A stretch of DNA of 64,000 nucleotides, taken from positions 9,114,001 to 9,178,000 of the forward strand of contig NZ_CP050975.2 in the NCBI RefSeq assembly GCF_012273515.2. The letters are read 5' to 3'. Shown piece by piece: positions 53,954 to 62,801 of the stretch. A program made the position numbers and the translations under genes. Source of the DNA: Streptomyces sp. RPA4-2 (GTDB taxonomy: Bacteria > Actinomycetota > Actinomycetes > Streptomycetales > Streptomycetaceae). Every line of letters begins with the position of its first letter. The stretch's first letter is position 1. The notes beneath the pieces were generated by a model, which was given only the letters and a program-made list of their open reading frames with translations, ran no database searches and was not told where the DNA came from.

Positions 53954-54496
53954 CTAGTCGATATTGATGTTGAAGTTGGAAACGCTGCCGTCGGCGGCGG
54001 TCAGAGTGACCGGACCGAACGTGATGATCACGGCGGAGTTGCCTCCCGGGCCCCGGTAATAGCCGGTCGCCTCGGTGACCCGAACAGCCAAGGCCACAAG
54101 CGTCCCAGCGGCCCTCTCATCGGCCTCGATCTTCGGCTGGGCGAGAGCGGGATGCCCGTTGTCTTCTGCCCAGTCCCGGAAGCTGCGGGCGTCACGGCTC
54201 ATGTCGGGGAGGATGCTCTTGTTGGCCCAGGCCCACAGCCACGAGCCCGAGCCGGGGCTGAAACTGCCGAGGATCTGCGCGGGTGCTGTCGCCCTCTTGT
54301 CAGGGAAGGTCCAGGTGATGATGCCGGTCGTCTGGTCCAGATCCCAGCGGTCCGCTGAACCCAGCCCCCAGGACATGTGGGCACGACCCAACTGTTCGAT
54401 CATGTTTTCGCCCTGCAGCAGCAGGATGCTCAAGTCGGTTCGCTCCCCGACTTGACCAGCACTCTCCGCCTCATTGGCCCGCTTGAACATTCCCAT
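53954..54496 (-). CDS. DUF6882 protein, passenger in IS21 element
   Basis: A 180-residue protein with SADRWDLDQTTGIITWTFPD, APAQILGSFSPGSGSWLWAW, SRDARSFRDWAEDNGHPALA and GYYRGPGGNSAVIITFGPVT, which match DUF6882. The family is of unknown function and widespread in Streptomyces, often near toxin immunity genes. It points towards istB, lying between istB and the right terminal repeats. ATG at 54496 is the likely start. Confidence 0.72.
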   Translation of the reverse strand: MGMFKRANEAESAGQVGERTDLSILLLQGENMIEQLGRAHMSWGLGSADRWDLDQTTGIITWTFPDKRATAPAQILGSFSPGSGSWLWAWANKSILPDMSRDARSFRDWAEDNGHPALAQPKIEADERAAGTLVALAVRVTEATGYYRGPGGNSAVIITFGPVTLTAADGSVSNFNINID

Positions 54497-54840
54497 GCCG
54501 CGGAGTCTGCCAGAGGCCACTGGCCAGTCGACGATGACCCCTCACACCTCGCCACCGACAGGGTGGGGAATTACGTGACCCCACGGCCGGGGAATTACGT
54601 GATCGTCCACACGCTGAGCGACGACGACGCGGAGTTCATCGAGCACTGGTGTGTGCAGATCGCCTTGGGGAGGTCTACGGTCGCGAAGGCATCAGCCGCG
54701 CCAAGGGCCAGGGAGTTGAGTTCCCGACGGCGAGCACGTCGAGTTCGACCTACGAGCCGGGCCCCGGGGTCGGCCCCGGCCGGGGCTGTGACTGAGTGCT
54801 TCAACTGGCGGATGAGCGCTCCAGTTGGCGAGCCGAGTGT

Positions 54841-55386
54841 TCAGATGGCGAACCCTTGGAAGGTGCCCTGGGAGTCCTCCACGGCCGCTTCTTTGAAATC
54901 GCCAAAGGAGAGATTCGCGATCATCAGGTTCGCGTGCATCTCGTGGACGCCGGCAGGGACGGTGCGGAACTCGCCACCGTCCGCTTCGAAATCCTCGTCG
55001 CTGCACTCTTCCCTGGCCAGCACCGCCACTGCCAGCAACGTGATGAGCCCGTCACCCATTGAGTGGCGATCGGCGAGGAACACCACGCTCAGTTCCTCAT
55101 CGACAGACACCGCGGAGAGAATCTGAGCCGAGGTGCATCCCGCCCACTGCGGATCATCGGCTATGTGAACGTACGGCTCGAAGTCCCCATCACCCCAGGG
55201 CCTCATCAGTTCCGCTTTCACCGCAGCCCATGCCTGTTCGTCGCTGTAATCGGTCCTGATGATCAGCGCCGCGTCCCGATCGCGCCCCGCCAACCACTCC
55301 ATACAGTCACTCACGTCGCTGTCCCCCCATCCGCGCAGATCACAGCACCCGCATTCGATACGAACGCTACGCGACACCACTGACAC
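54841..55386 (-). CDS. DUF6924 protein
   Basis: A 181-residue soluble protein. After a short Cys-rich start it follows DUF6924: ALIIRTDYSDEQAWAAVKAE, VHIADDPQWAGCTSAQILSA, VVFLADRHSMGDGLITLLAV and FRTVPAGVHEMHANLMIANL with FGDFKEAAVEDSQGTFQGF. No function is known. The ATG at 55386 is used; the family-like part starts near residue 40, so a start at an internal ATG (MEWLAG) is possible. Confidence 0.7.
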   Translation of the reverse strand: MSVVSRSVRIECGCCDLRGWGDSDVSDCMEWLAGRDRDAALIIRTDYSDEQAWAAVKAELMRPWGDGDFEPYVHIADDPQWAGCTSAQILSAVSVDEELSVVFLADRHSMGDGLITLLAVAVLAREECSDEDFEADGGEFRTVPAGVHEMHANLMIANLSFGDFKEAAVEDSQGTFQGFAI

Positions 55387-56287
55387 AGCCGTGAGTGCCT
55401 CAGTTGGCGAAGCTCACCAACTGAGGCGCTCATTCACAGGGGCCCGGCTCGCGCCTGTACGCGGTGGGTGGGCTGTCGGGCGTGTGCGCGACAGTGACGG
55501 GGGACCGGTGCCGGTTCCCTGCTGGATTCGTGGTGGGGTTCGGGCGCCGGGTTCATCGTCGGCGTAGGCCTGTTCCTTCTGATCGTGGGGACCGCGATCC
55601 TGCTGTGCAGCCTGCAGACCCGGGAGACACTGCGAAGCATCACGAAGGGTGATGCCGAGGGAGAAGCGGCCGCGCACATGGCCCTGCACGCGGTTGCCTG
55701 TATGAGGCGGCGGTTTCCCGCTCAGGCTCGGTGAGTGAGCCCGGAAGAGCGGGAGATCCGGCGCCTCATCGCTTACCGGTTTGCGGCTCGTGAGGGGCTG
55801 CCTCAGCGGGTGAGAGCGGCGCAGCCGAGGCGCTGGGAGCCATCGAGGAGGGCCAGGTTGCGAAGGGGGCACAGGCCGAGGTCTGGACACTGAATGAAGC
55901 TGTCCGTGACCGCCGCCCCGGCTTCATCCACATTCACGACGTCCAGGTCTCCTGAGGCCGGCCGTCATACAGATGCCATGTTCAACGCGGCGCGGTCTCG
56001 GGGCCGGTGTCACGATGCTGGTGGGTGCCCTGCCACGCACTGCACGGCAACGGGGCGCCCCTCATGCCGTGCGCGACCGCCGCCCCTCGTGCCGCGCACG
56101 GCATCCCCGCACGCACGCATATCTCGTAGAGCATCCGCCACATGGGGTCTACCTCGGATCACGTGAGACACAGGTCGGCCGAGACAGCCCTACCGGTGAC
56201 GAAACACCGGCCCAGCGTGCGTCCCGTGGCTGCCCTGTCCGGCCACGATCTCCGGGAATGCCGCCGCCATCTCGGCATGACGGCGGA
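55387..56287. other. Long stretch with gene fragments only
   Basis: A plus-strand frame at about 55510-55734 encodes a membrane segment (GAGFIVGVGLFLLIVGTAIL) and ends MRRRFPAQAR, but lacks a start codon. Another at about 55820-55956 ends EAVRDRRPGFIHIHDVQVS, also without a start. Both look like gene ends. Nothing else is recognised. Confidence 0.4.
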
Positions 56288-56689
56288 CTATACGGATTTC
56301 GTGGCCGCCGTACTGCCGTCGCCAGCAGGCTCTTCCGTCCCGTCGTTGCCCTGAGGCCGTGCCGGCTGTGCGGGCCGGGTTTGGTGGGAGTTCTCGTGCT
56401 GGTCGAGGGCGGCCAGCAGGCCCGCCACGGTGAGGCCGGCGTCGGCCGGATGCCGGAGGATGGTCCCTTGTTCAATGCGGTAGAGATTCGAGCGGCCCTG
56501 GCGGGTGTGGGTGAGATAGCCGCTCTGCTCAAGATCGGAAATGATCTTCTGGACGGCGCGCTCGGTGAGTCGGCATCGTGCGGCGATGTCTCGGATCCGG
56601 GTGCCCGGATCGTCGTCGATCGACGCCAGCACCCGTGCGTGATTGGTCAGGAAGGTCCAGCCGCCGTATCCCTCAGGTACTCCGTCCAT
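56288..56689 (-). CDS. Winged-helix (MarR-like) regulator
   Basis: A 133-residue protein with a winged helix: GGWTFLTNHARVLASIDDDP, IRDIAARCRLTERAVQKIIS, DLEQSGYLTHTRQGRSNLYR. The C-terminal 45 residues are low-complexity and probably disordered. It is divergent from the STAS-ANTAR gene and may regulate it. Confidence 0.82.
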   Translation of the reverse strand: MDGVPEGYGGWTFLTNHARVLASIDDDPGTRIRDIAARCRLTERAVQKIISDLEQSGYLTHTRQGRSNLYRIEQGTILRHPADAGLTVAGLLAALDQHENSHQTRPAQPARPQGNDGTEEPAGDGSTAATKSV

Positions 56690-56828
56690 GGTTTTCAGCC
56701 TAGTACCTCATACGTGGCGTTCACGCATTCGAAAGGACGAAAATATTTTCGTGTATCGCTTGACGTGTGAGATGGGGAGGTCGACGCTGGAGGAGGCAAA
56801 GACCGGTGGACACCCCGGGAGCGACTTC

Positions 56829-57662
56829 ATGTCAGAGCATCTGCTTACTTCCCAGGTGAGAAGCGGCGACGAAGCCGGCCATGAGGTACTGGCGGGCGAC
56901 ACGATGGCAGCGCACGGCTCGCCTTTCCTGAAGGTCGCGGCCTACCCCGCCGGCGAGCGGACCATCGTGGTGGTCGCGGGTGAACTCGACATCGACACGG
57001 AGCAGGCGCTCAAACGTGCCCTTCGCGAAGCGCTGGCCTCATCCGCCCGCGGCTTGGACCTGGACTTGGCCGCCGTCGGCTTCTGTGACTGCTCCGGCCT
57101 CAACGTCCTGCTGTGCATCCACCGCCTGGCCCTGGCAGAGGCCAAGACGGTCCGCATCCAGACTGCGGGGATCGCGGTCGAGCACCTGCTCACGCTCACC
57201 CGGACATCTGCGCTCTTCGCCCACCCCGATGGCACCGACCCCGGCACGACCTTCAACGCCCGGGGCATGCGTACAGCCACCGCCGGCCCTCTGGAGGGGG
57301 AGGGGTCGCGTGAGGACGCCGAGGACAGCCTGCGCATCGAAATCTGCCAGCTCAAGCGGGCCATGGAGACCCGTCCTGTCATCGATCTGGCTCGCGGGGT
57401 CTTGATGGCCTCCTTCGGTCTGACCGCCGAGGACGCCTGGAGCGTGCTGGTCAAGACCTCTCAGTGCACCAACAACAAACTCCACCACGTCGCGCAGGGC
57501 CTGGTCGGAGCGGTGAACGGTGCTCAGCTGCCCGACGGACTGCGGCGGCAGGTCTCCGCGGCGGTCACCGAAATCCTCAACCCGCCCTCCCTCGAACAGC
57601 AACGCCATGAGTGGGTCCCGAGTAGGTCCGTGACGCGGGACAGCGGCAGCACTTCGCCGTGA
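56829..57662 (+). CDS. STAS-ANTAR fusion regulator
   Basis: A 277-residue protein. Residues about 40-140 form a STAS domain like that of anti-sigma-factor antagonists (TIVVVAGELDIDTEQALKRA, RGLDLDLAAVGFCDCSGLNV, with the conserved Asp-Cys-Ser-Gly where Ser is the phosphorylation site). Residues about 175-240 are an ANTAR RNA-binding domain (EICQLKRAMETRPVIDLARG, VLMASFGLTAEDAWSVLVKT, with CTNNKLHHVAQGLV). It probably links an anti-sigma switch to transcription antitermination. ATG at 56829 follows GGGAG. Confidence 0.85.
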   Translation: MSEHLLTSQVRSGDEAGHEVLAGDTMAAHGSPFLKVAAYPAGERTIVVVAGELDIDTEQALKRALREALASSARGLDLDLAAVGFCDCSGLNVLLCIHRLALAEAKTVRIQTAGIAVEHLLTLTRTSALFAHPDGTDPGTTFNARGMRTATAGPLEGEGSREDAEDSLRIEICQLKRAMETRPVIDLARGVLMASFGLTAEDAWSVLVKTSQCTNNKLHHVAQGLVGAVNGAQLPDGLRRQVSAAVTEILNPPSLEQQRHEWVPSRSVTRDSGSTSP

Positions 57663-57867
57663 CTGTTCGTCACGGCGTGTACGGCCGGCACAGACGTCCG
57701 TGACCACCTCTGGCCCGCGGAGGTAGGGGATGCTGCCCTCGCTCGCCGTCCTGCTGTCGACCACTTCCTGTCGGCCCGAGGGTGCCTCGTCGAAGAACCC
57801 CACCTCGTCGACCATCACCCCACGGGAGGCGGACAGTCCGCCAGGGGTGGGACACGTCGGCACGGAG

Positions 57868-58154
57868 CCGGTGGGGCTGGCTACGCTGGAAAGCCCGTTG
57901 ATTCACCAGATCCGCCGCTGTGGAGTCGTCACCGCGCTCGGCGCGTGTGCGGCATGGCTGATCGGCGCAGTCACGCCCGGCTCTGCGCGCCGCCCAGCAC
58001 GAGGGCCCTGTGCGGCGTCGCCGGCGTCCAGCTCACACAGACCGCCGCGGGGCGATGGCACAGCCCCCTGGTGATGCTCACCGTCATGGGCTCGGCCGTC
58101 GTACTCGGCGCCCACGTCCAGACGCCCGGCCTCAGCCACTTCCTGGTGACGCCC
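57868..58154 (+). pseudogene. P-type cation ATPase, C-terminal remnant
   Basis: Two frames in series encode GLATLESPLIHQIRRCGVVT, ALGACAAWLIGAVTPGSARR, then ALCGVAGVQLTQTAAGRWHS and PLVMLTVMGSAVVLGAHVQT with PGLSHF. These are the last membrane helices of the large actinobacterial cation-transporting P-type ATPases. Less than a tenth of the gene remains and it is frameshifted near 57995. Confidence 0.7.
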
Positions 58155-58429
58155 GATACGGACGAGGCCGGCACCGGGCGGAAGCGCGCGCCGCGCTACG
58201 ACAGGCACTGGAGCCGCCCGGCTGACGCTCCGCGTGGTGGGTGAGTCCGGCGGTGCGAAAAGCCATGAGAGGGGTACCCGCACTCGTGTGACGGATCGGT
58301 CCGGCCACCTGCTGCTTGCGTGGATCGGCCGCGTGGCCCTTCGACGTTCCGCGGGCAGGGGCCCGTGAGCAGGCGGTGACGGGACGGATGACCGTATTCG
58401 CGTAGGTGACCTTCGAGGAGATGAGCGGC

Positions 58430-59395
58430 ATGGTGCGGATCGGATACACGATGATGACCGAGCAGGCCGGTCCGCGGGAGCTGGTGGGCCATGTGGTCGG
58501 CGCCGAGCGCGCCGGCTTCGACTTCTCGGTCACGTCCGACCACTACTTCCCCTGGTTGGAATCCCAGGGTCATGCCCCCTACGCGTGGAGCGTGCTCGGC
58601 GCCGCCGCGCAGGCCACTGAACGCATTCCCCTGATGACCTACGTCACCTGCCCGACGACCCGCTACCACCCGGCGGTCGTCGCGCAGAAGGCCGCCACGA
58701 TGCAGCTTCTCTCCCAGGGACGGTTCCGCCTGGGGCTCGGCTCCGGAGAGAACCTCAACGAGCATGTGGTGGGCGGCGGTTGGCCCGCCGCGCACGTCCG
58801 GCTGGCGATGCTGGAGGAGGCTGTGGAGATCATCCGCGCGCTCTTCGCGGGGGAGAACGTCAACCACCACGGCGTCCACTTCGACGTGGAGAACGCCACG
58901 TTGTGGGACCTGCCCGAGACCCCCCTGCCGATCGGTGTCGCCGTCTCCGGTGACAGCTCGTGCGAACTCGCCGGCCGCCTCGCCGACCTGGTGATCGCCA
59001 CCGAACCGAAACCGGAGCTGATCTCCGCGTTCGACCATCACGGTGGCGCGGGCAAACCCAAGGTCGGTCAGCTGCCGATCTGCTGCGACACCGACCGCGA
59101 CGCTGCGATCGCCCGCGCCCACGACCAGTTCCGCTGGTTCGGCTGCGGCTGGCCGGTCAACTCCGAGCTTCCCGGACCCGCCGGGTTCGCGGGTGCCACC
59201 CAGTTCGTACGGCCCGAGGACGTGGCCCAGTCCATTCCCTGCGGCGACGACGTACAGGCAGTGGTCGAGGCCGTACGCCCCTACGCCGAAGCGGGGTTCA
59301 CCGAGGTCGCGCTCGTCCAGATCGGCGGCGAACACCAGGAGCCGTACCTGGAATGGGCCGAGCAGAAGCTGCTGCCCGCTCTCCGCGGGCTGTGA
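58430..59395 (+). CDS. F420-dependent LLM-class oxidoreductase
   Basis: A 321-residue TIM-barrel enzyme of the luciferase-like/F420 family: RIGYTMMTEQAGPRELVGHV, TSDHYFPWLESQGHAPYAWS, TYVTCPTTRYHPAVVAQKAA and LGLGSGENLNEHVVGGGWPA. The group includes F420-dependent glucose-6-phosphate dehydrogenase relatives. ATG at 58430 lies ten bases after GAGGAG; nearer starts are less well placed. Eight bases separate it from the HAD gene, so they form an operon. Confidence 0.88.
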   Translation: MVRIGYTMMTEQAGPRELVGHVVGAERAGFDFSVTSDHYFPWLESQGHAPYAWSVLGAAAQATERIPLMTYVTCPTTRYHPAVVAQKAATMQLLSQGRFRLGLGSGENLNEHVVGGGWPAAHVRLAMLEEAVEIIRALFAGENVNHHGVHFDVENATLWDLPETPLPIGVAVSGDSSCELAGRLADLVIATEPKPELISAFDHHGGAGKPKVGQLPICCDTDRDAAIARAHDQFRWFGCGWPVNSELPGPAGFAGATQFVRPEDVAQSIPCGDDVQAVVEAVRPYAEAGFTEVALVQIGGEHQEPYLEWAEQKLLPALRGL

Positions 59396-59402
59396 GCGCG
59401 CG

Positions 59403-60074
59403 ATGACCACGGAACGCGCCGCGATCTTCGACGTCGACGGAACCCTCGTCGACACCAATTACCTGCATGTCGTCACCTGGTGGGAGGCGTTCAGGCAGGC
59501 GGGCCACCGTGTCCCCATGCGTGAGATCCATCGGGCCGTGGGTCTGGGTGGTGGCGACCTGATCGAGCATCTGCTCGGGAAGGATCGTGATCCCGAGGAC
59601 GACGGGCAGGTCGTCGCGGCCCACCACGCCCTCTATGCCACGTACTTCGACCGGCTGCCGGCGCTGGACGCGGCGGGCGACCTGCTGCGCGCACTGGCCG
59701 GGCGGGGCTGGAAGATCGTCCTGGCGACCTCGGCGAGCGGCGCGGAACTCTCCGCGCTGCGTCGGGCCATCGACGCGGACGACGTCATCCTCGGAGCGGC
59801 CAGCGCGGACGACGTCACCGACGGTAAACCCGCCCCCGACCCCGTCCAACAGGCCAGGGGATTCGCAGACGTTCCGAGCGAACGAGCCGTGTTCGTCGGC
59901 GACACCGTGTGGGACATGGAGGCCGCCGTACGCGACGGAGTGGTTCCGGTGGCGGTGCTGTCCGGCGGGATCCCGCGCGCGGACCTGGACAAGGCCGGTG
60001 CCCGTGCGGTGTACAGAGACCCCGCCGACCTCCTCGCACACCTGGACTCCAGCGTCTTCGCCGAGCGGGAGTGA
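59403..60074 (+). CDS. HAD-superfamily phosphatase
   Basis: A 223-residue HAD-IA hydrolase with intact motifs: I FDVDGTLVDTNY, II VLATSASGAE, III Lys in DDVTDGKPAPDPVQQ and IV FVGDTVWDMEAA. It resembles beta-phosphoglucomutase/phosphoglycolate-phosphatase-type enzymes. It is cotranscribed with the F420-dependent oxidoreductase, which may feed it or share a pathway. Confidence 0.88.
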   Translation: MTTERAAIFDVDGTLVDTNYLHVVTWWEAFRQAGHRVPMREIHRAVGLGGGDLIEHLLGKDRDPEDDGQVVAAHHALYATYFDRLPALDAAGDLLRALAGRGWKIVLATSASGAELSALRRAIDADDVILGAASADDVTDGKPAPDPVQQARGFADVPSERAVFVGDTVWDMEAAVRDGVVPVAVLSGGIPRADLDKAGARAVYRDPADLLAHLDSSVFAERE

Positions 60075-60429
60075 CCGGATCCGTCGGCGGTATGAGGTAG
60101 GTAGGTCAGTCTGCGGTGAGTACGGAGTCGTCCTGGGGAGGGCGTCGGGCAGTTGGTGCCGGGCGGCGAGAAGGGCGACATCGGCACCCCGGGTGCCAGT
60201 GGACACACACAACGAGTACGAAACCTCGTCCATCCGCTGCCGTGCGGCGGGGCTGCCGTTCTCGGCAAGCAGCGCTCAGGCCAGCTTCTGCGCGACGGGC
60301 GGTCGTGCGGTGAGCGCATGAGCGCGTTCAGTGACCGCACCACCAGCGGGGAGCCGCTCCCAGTCCGAAATGGGGGGCCCTGCACGGCCTGAAACCGGAT
60401 CGTCCGCGTTTATTCGGCACGCAGACGTG
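60075..60429. other. Gene-free stretch
   Basis: No supported gene between the HAD gene and the decayed end of the LigD remnant. Confidence 0.35.
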
Positions 60430-61010
60430 TACGCGCACCTCGGAGCCATGGTGCCCCCCGAGGGGAACCACGACGTGCAGACCCCGCGATCCGGTCGTCA
60501 TCAGGCCGAAGGCAGCCGCAGTTCGGACAGCAACGCGCCCAGGTGATGAGCCGCCTCGCGAACGGTACCGGAGTCGTCCCCGGTCATCGGATCGAGGTCG
60601 AATACCAAGCGGTCGGGCCGGTCGAGCCGACCGACACGGGACGACCAGCGGTGTGGGGTGATGCAGGCCTGGTCCGCGAGGTAGGCGAGCGTGGCGGTGT
60701 CGTCGCAGACCACGTGCGTGACCGTACCGCCCTCCTTGGCCACCTCGACGCGTTTGATCCAGTCCGGATAGTGATCCGGAACGTTCTTCTGCATGAACTG
60801 GGGACCGTTCATGCCGTCCGGGTGCCGTTCCAGCATCAGCGGGCGCCCTCGCAGGTGCGGCAGCATGAACGGGGCGACGGCCACGTAGTAGTCGACGAGA
60901 TCGCCCTTCGTGTACTCCCGGTCCCCTCCGTCGGCGGGAAACATCGCCTTGTCCGGCCGATGGATGTCGAGGGTGCGGCGGCCCGCCCTCACCGTCTCCG
61001 TGCCGGTCAT
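60430..61010 (-). pseudogene. ligD: LigD polymerase domain, frameshifted and truncated
   Basis: From ATG at 61010 the protein follows the NHEJ LigD polymerase/primase domain: HRPDKAMFPADGGDREYTKG, PHLRGRPLMLERHPDGMNGP, YLADQACITPHRWSSRVGRL and the metal-binding DRLVFDLDP. The frame stops after SELRLPSA, but a shift near 60505 gives FGLMTTGSRGLHVVVPLGG, the next conserved block. Sequence beyond about 60430 no longer matches, so over a third of the domain is lost. Confidence 0.8.
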
Positions 61011-61173
61011 GCCGGCCCTCCAGTCACCGGGACTCGGCTCACCGACAAGGGTTTCCTCCAGACGCTCACGACGACGAGTGCGTGGACCTTGGGTACCCGG
61101 ACGCTATGCCGCTCAACGCCTGCGGATGACGCCGAACCCGAACGCCTGTGTGCCGGTGCCGGGGCGGCGTCGT

Positions 61174-61509
61174 TCAAGCGCGGCGGACTCGTTCGCGTCG
61201 CAGACGACGCGCCACGATCGTCACGTCCAAGGCGGCTGTCAGCGCGAGTGCGGCTGCCACCGCCGCGATGGTGACCAGGGCGCCGCGGCCGGGTGTGTCC
61301 CCAGCGTCGGAGGCGGCCGCCCACACGCCGAACACTACGGCCGCCGCGACGAAGAGAGGCAGGAAGATCCCGGACAGCAGCAACCTCAGACGAAGGGGGC
61401 TCTGGGCGTTGCTCGGCTCGGTTCCGGCTCTCGGGGATCTGTCACCGATCACGCCGGAGCGTGAGCGGGGAACGGGTTCCTTCGTCTGTCGAATGTGGTC
61501 GTCAGGCAC
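61174..61509 (-). CDS. DUF6343 membrane protein
   Basis: A 111-residue protein with two membrane helices, LRLLLSGIFLPLFVAAAVVF and LVTIAAVAAALALTAALDVT, and a basic C-terminus (RRLRRERVRRA). The preceding segment RTGTEPSNAQSPLRLRLLLS follows the family. GTG at 61509 follows AAGAGGTG, which decides the start over the longer frame. Confidence 0.75.
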   Translation of the reverse strand: MPDDHIRQTKEPVPRSRSGVIGDRSPRAGTEPSNAQSPLRLRLLLSGIFLPLFVAAAVVFGVWAAASDAGDTPGRGALVTIAAVAAALALTAALDVTIVARRLRRERVRRA

Positions 61510-61972
61510 GAGGCACCTCTTTCGTCTTTCGGCGATTCGGTCGGTTCTGCTGACGTTCTCTCCCTTGAGCGTGACGATTTCGTTCCGGCAAGGTCCCTGG
61601 GCGACGGTGCCGTGCGCAGGCTGCGTCCGACAAGGGGCCTTGAATTTCCCCCTAACCCGCACCAGTAGGCGCAAACCGACTCCAGCTCGGCAATTTCGCC
61701 CGCAGGTCTCCGTGCGATTTCTGGGACCGTGCGCGGCGCCAGGAGAAGCGGCCGCATGAGCCACACGCAGCAAGGGTCTCGGCGCCGACCCAGCGGCGGA
61801 CTACGCACGTCTGGCCGCGTTCGAGATGGCTGCGACCTGGTTGAAGTCCGGTGTACGGGTGGACAGCTGGAGGATCGTGAGCCAGTCGCCCCGGCCGAGC
61901 CCTTCACACCGCCGGATGTTAGAGCGGGCCTACCGGGGGTAACCGCTGAGCAGAGACCTGGAGGTGATCTGC
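61510..61972. other. Stretch with one gene-end fragment
   Basis: A plus-strand frame at about 61775-61942 (DPAADYARLAAFEMAATWLK, SGVRVDSWRIVSQSPRPSPS) is a gene end without a start codon and of no recognised family. The rest is promoter region for the flanking genes. Confidence 0.35.
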
Positions 61973-62395
61973 ATGCTTTTCCTCGGACTTCTTCTGCTCG
62001 CCGCTACGGCCGCCTTCACAGGACTGGCGATCTCCGACAACCTGGGCGGCGGTCCCGACTACACGGTGTCAGTGCTGGGAAATGACATCGCCACCATGAG
62101 CGTCTTGATGATCTTCTGCGCGGGGCTCGCCCTCGCCCTGATCTTCTCGCTCGGCCTGTGGATGACCGCCGGGGGCGCCATGCACCGGCGCCGCCGCACG
62201 ATGCGGATCCGCAACGAGCGCGACGCCATGGCGGCCCAACTGTCGGCACGCGGGACAGCCACACGGCCACAGGGGCCCACTGACGCAGCCACGGGTCAGG
62301 CGGGAGCGGCCGAGCCCACACCGTGGGCGTCGGCACCTGCGGCGACGCCCGAGCCACGCCACCGCAGCAGGCGAATCCACCTCTTCGGTCACTGA
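61973..62395 (+). CDS. Membrane protein of unknown function
   Basis: A 140-residue protein with two helices (LFLGLLLLAATAAFTGLAIS and SVLMIFCAGLALALIFSLGL), a short external loop DNLGGGPDYTVSVLGNDIAT and a basic cytoplasmic tail rich in Arg and Pro. It matches a common Streptomyces family with GGPDYTVXVLGND. ATG at 61973 follows GGAGGT, preferred over GTG at 61964. Confidence 0.75.
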   Translation: MLFLGLLLLAATAAFTGLAISDNLGGGPDYTVSVLGNDIATMSVLMIFCAGLALALIFSLGLWMTAGGAMHRRRRTMRIRNERDAMAAQLSARGTATRPQGPTDAATGQAGAAEPTPWASAPAATPEPRHRSRRIHLFGH

Positions 62396-62402
62396 GAGGG
62401 CG

Positions 62403-62801
62403 TTAAGTCCGTTTCTGGTAGCGGCCGCGTCCGGGTTGTTCGAGGAGTCCTTGACGGACGAGTCGTCCCAGGCGGGAGCGGGTGACGTTGATCGAGGGCT
62501 CGTCGGTGGGCAGGCCGAGGTGCTCGTGCAGGTCGCGGACACGGAACACCTTCCCAGGGTGCTCGTTGAACGTGGTCACGATGCGCTGGTAGACGGTGGC
62601 GGTCTCCACGAAGGCCGTTGCGTGATCGGGCGGGGTGAGGCCGTCGATGACCTTGCGAGTCGCGGTGAGCTCGGCCAGGCGGGCTTCGGTCTCGGCGAGG
62701 CCGGTGGTGAGCCGCACGATCTGCTCGCGCAGGTGGTCGGCTCGTGCGGCGGTCTCATCGTGCTCGGCCTGCAGCAGCCGCAGGAGTTCGCTGACGTTCA
62801 C
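62403..62801 (-). CDS. Accessory protein of IS5-family element
   Basis: A 132-residue protein starting with GTG that overlaps the transposase TGA (GTGA). Residues 5-50 form a coiled coil (LLRLLQAEHDETAARADHLR, TTGLAETEARLAELTAT) and residues 65-128 a winged-helix-like domain (ATVYQRIVTTFNEHPGKVFR, RVRDLHEHLGLPTDEPSINV, RSRLGRLVRQGLLEQPGRGR). It is likely a DNA-binding helper or regulator of the element. Confidence 0.75.
   Translation of the reverse strand: MNVSELLRLLQAEHDETAARADHLREQIVRLTTGLAETEARLAELTATRKVIDGLTPPDHATAFVETATVYQRIVTTFNEHPGKVFRVRDLHEHLGLPTDEPSINVTRSRLGRLVRQGLLEQPGRGRYQKRT

Larger units (their letters stand above)
51213..54607 (+). mobile_element. IS21-family element with DUF6882 passenger
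   Basis: The left end has three copies of a repeat related to TCACGTAATTCCCCAC (51213, 51247, 51272) and the right end two inverted copies (GTGGGGAATTACGTGAC at 54563 and GGGGAATTACGTGATCG at 54590). Multiple terminal repeats of this kind are typical of IS21 elements. Inside are istA, istB and, unusually, a minus-strand DUF6882 gene between istB and the right end. Confidence 0.8.
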
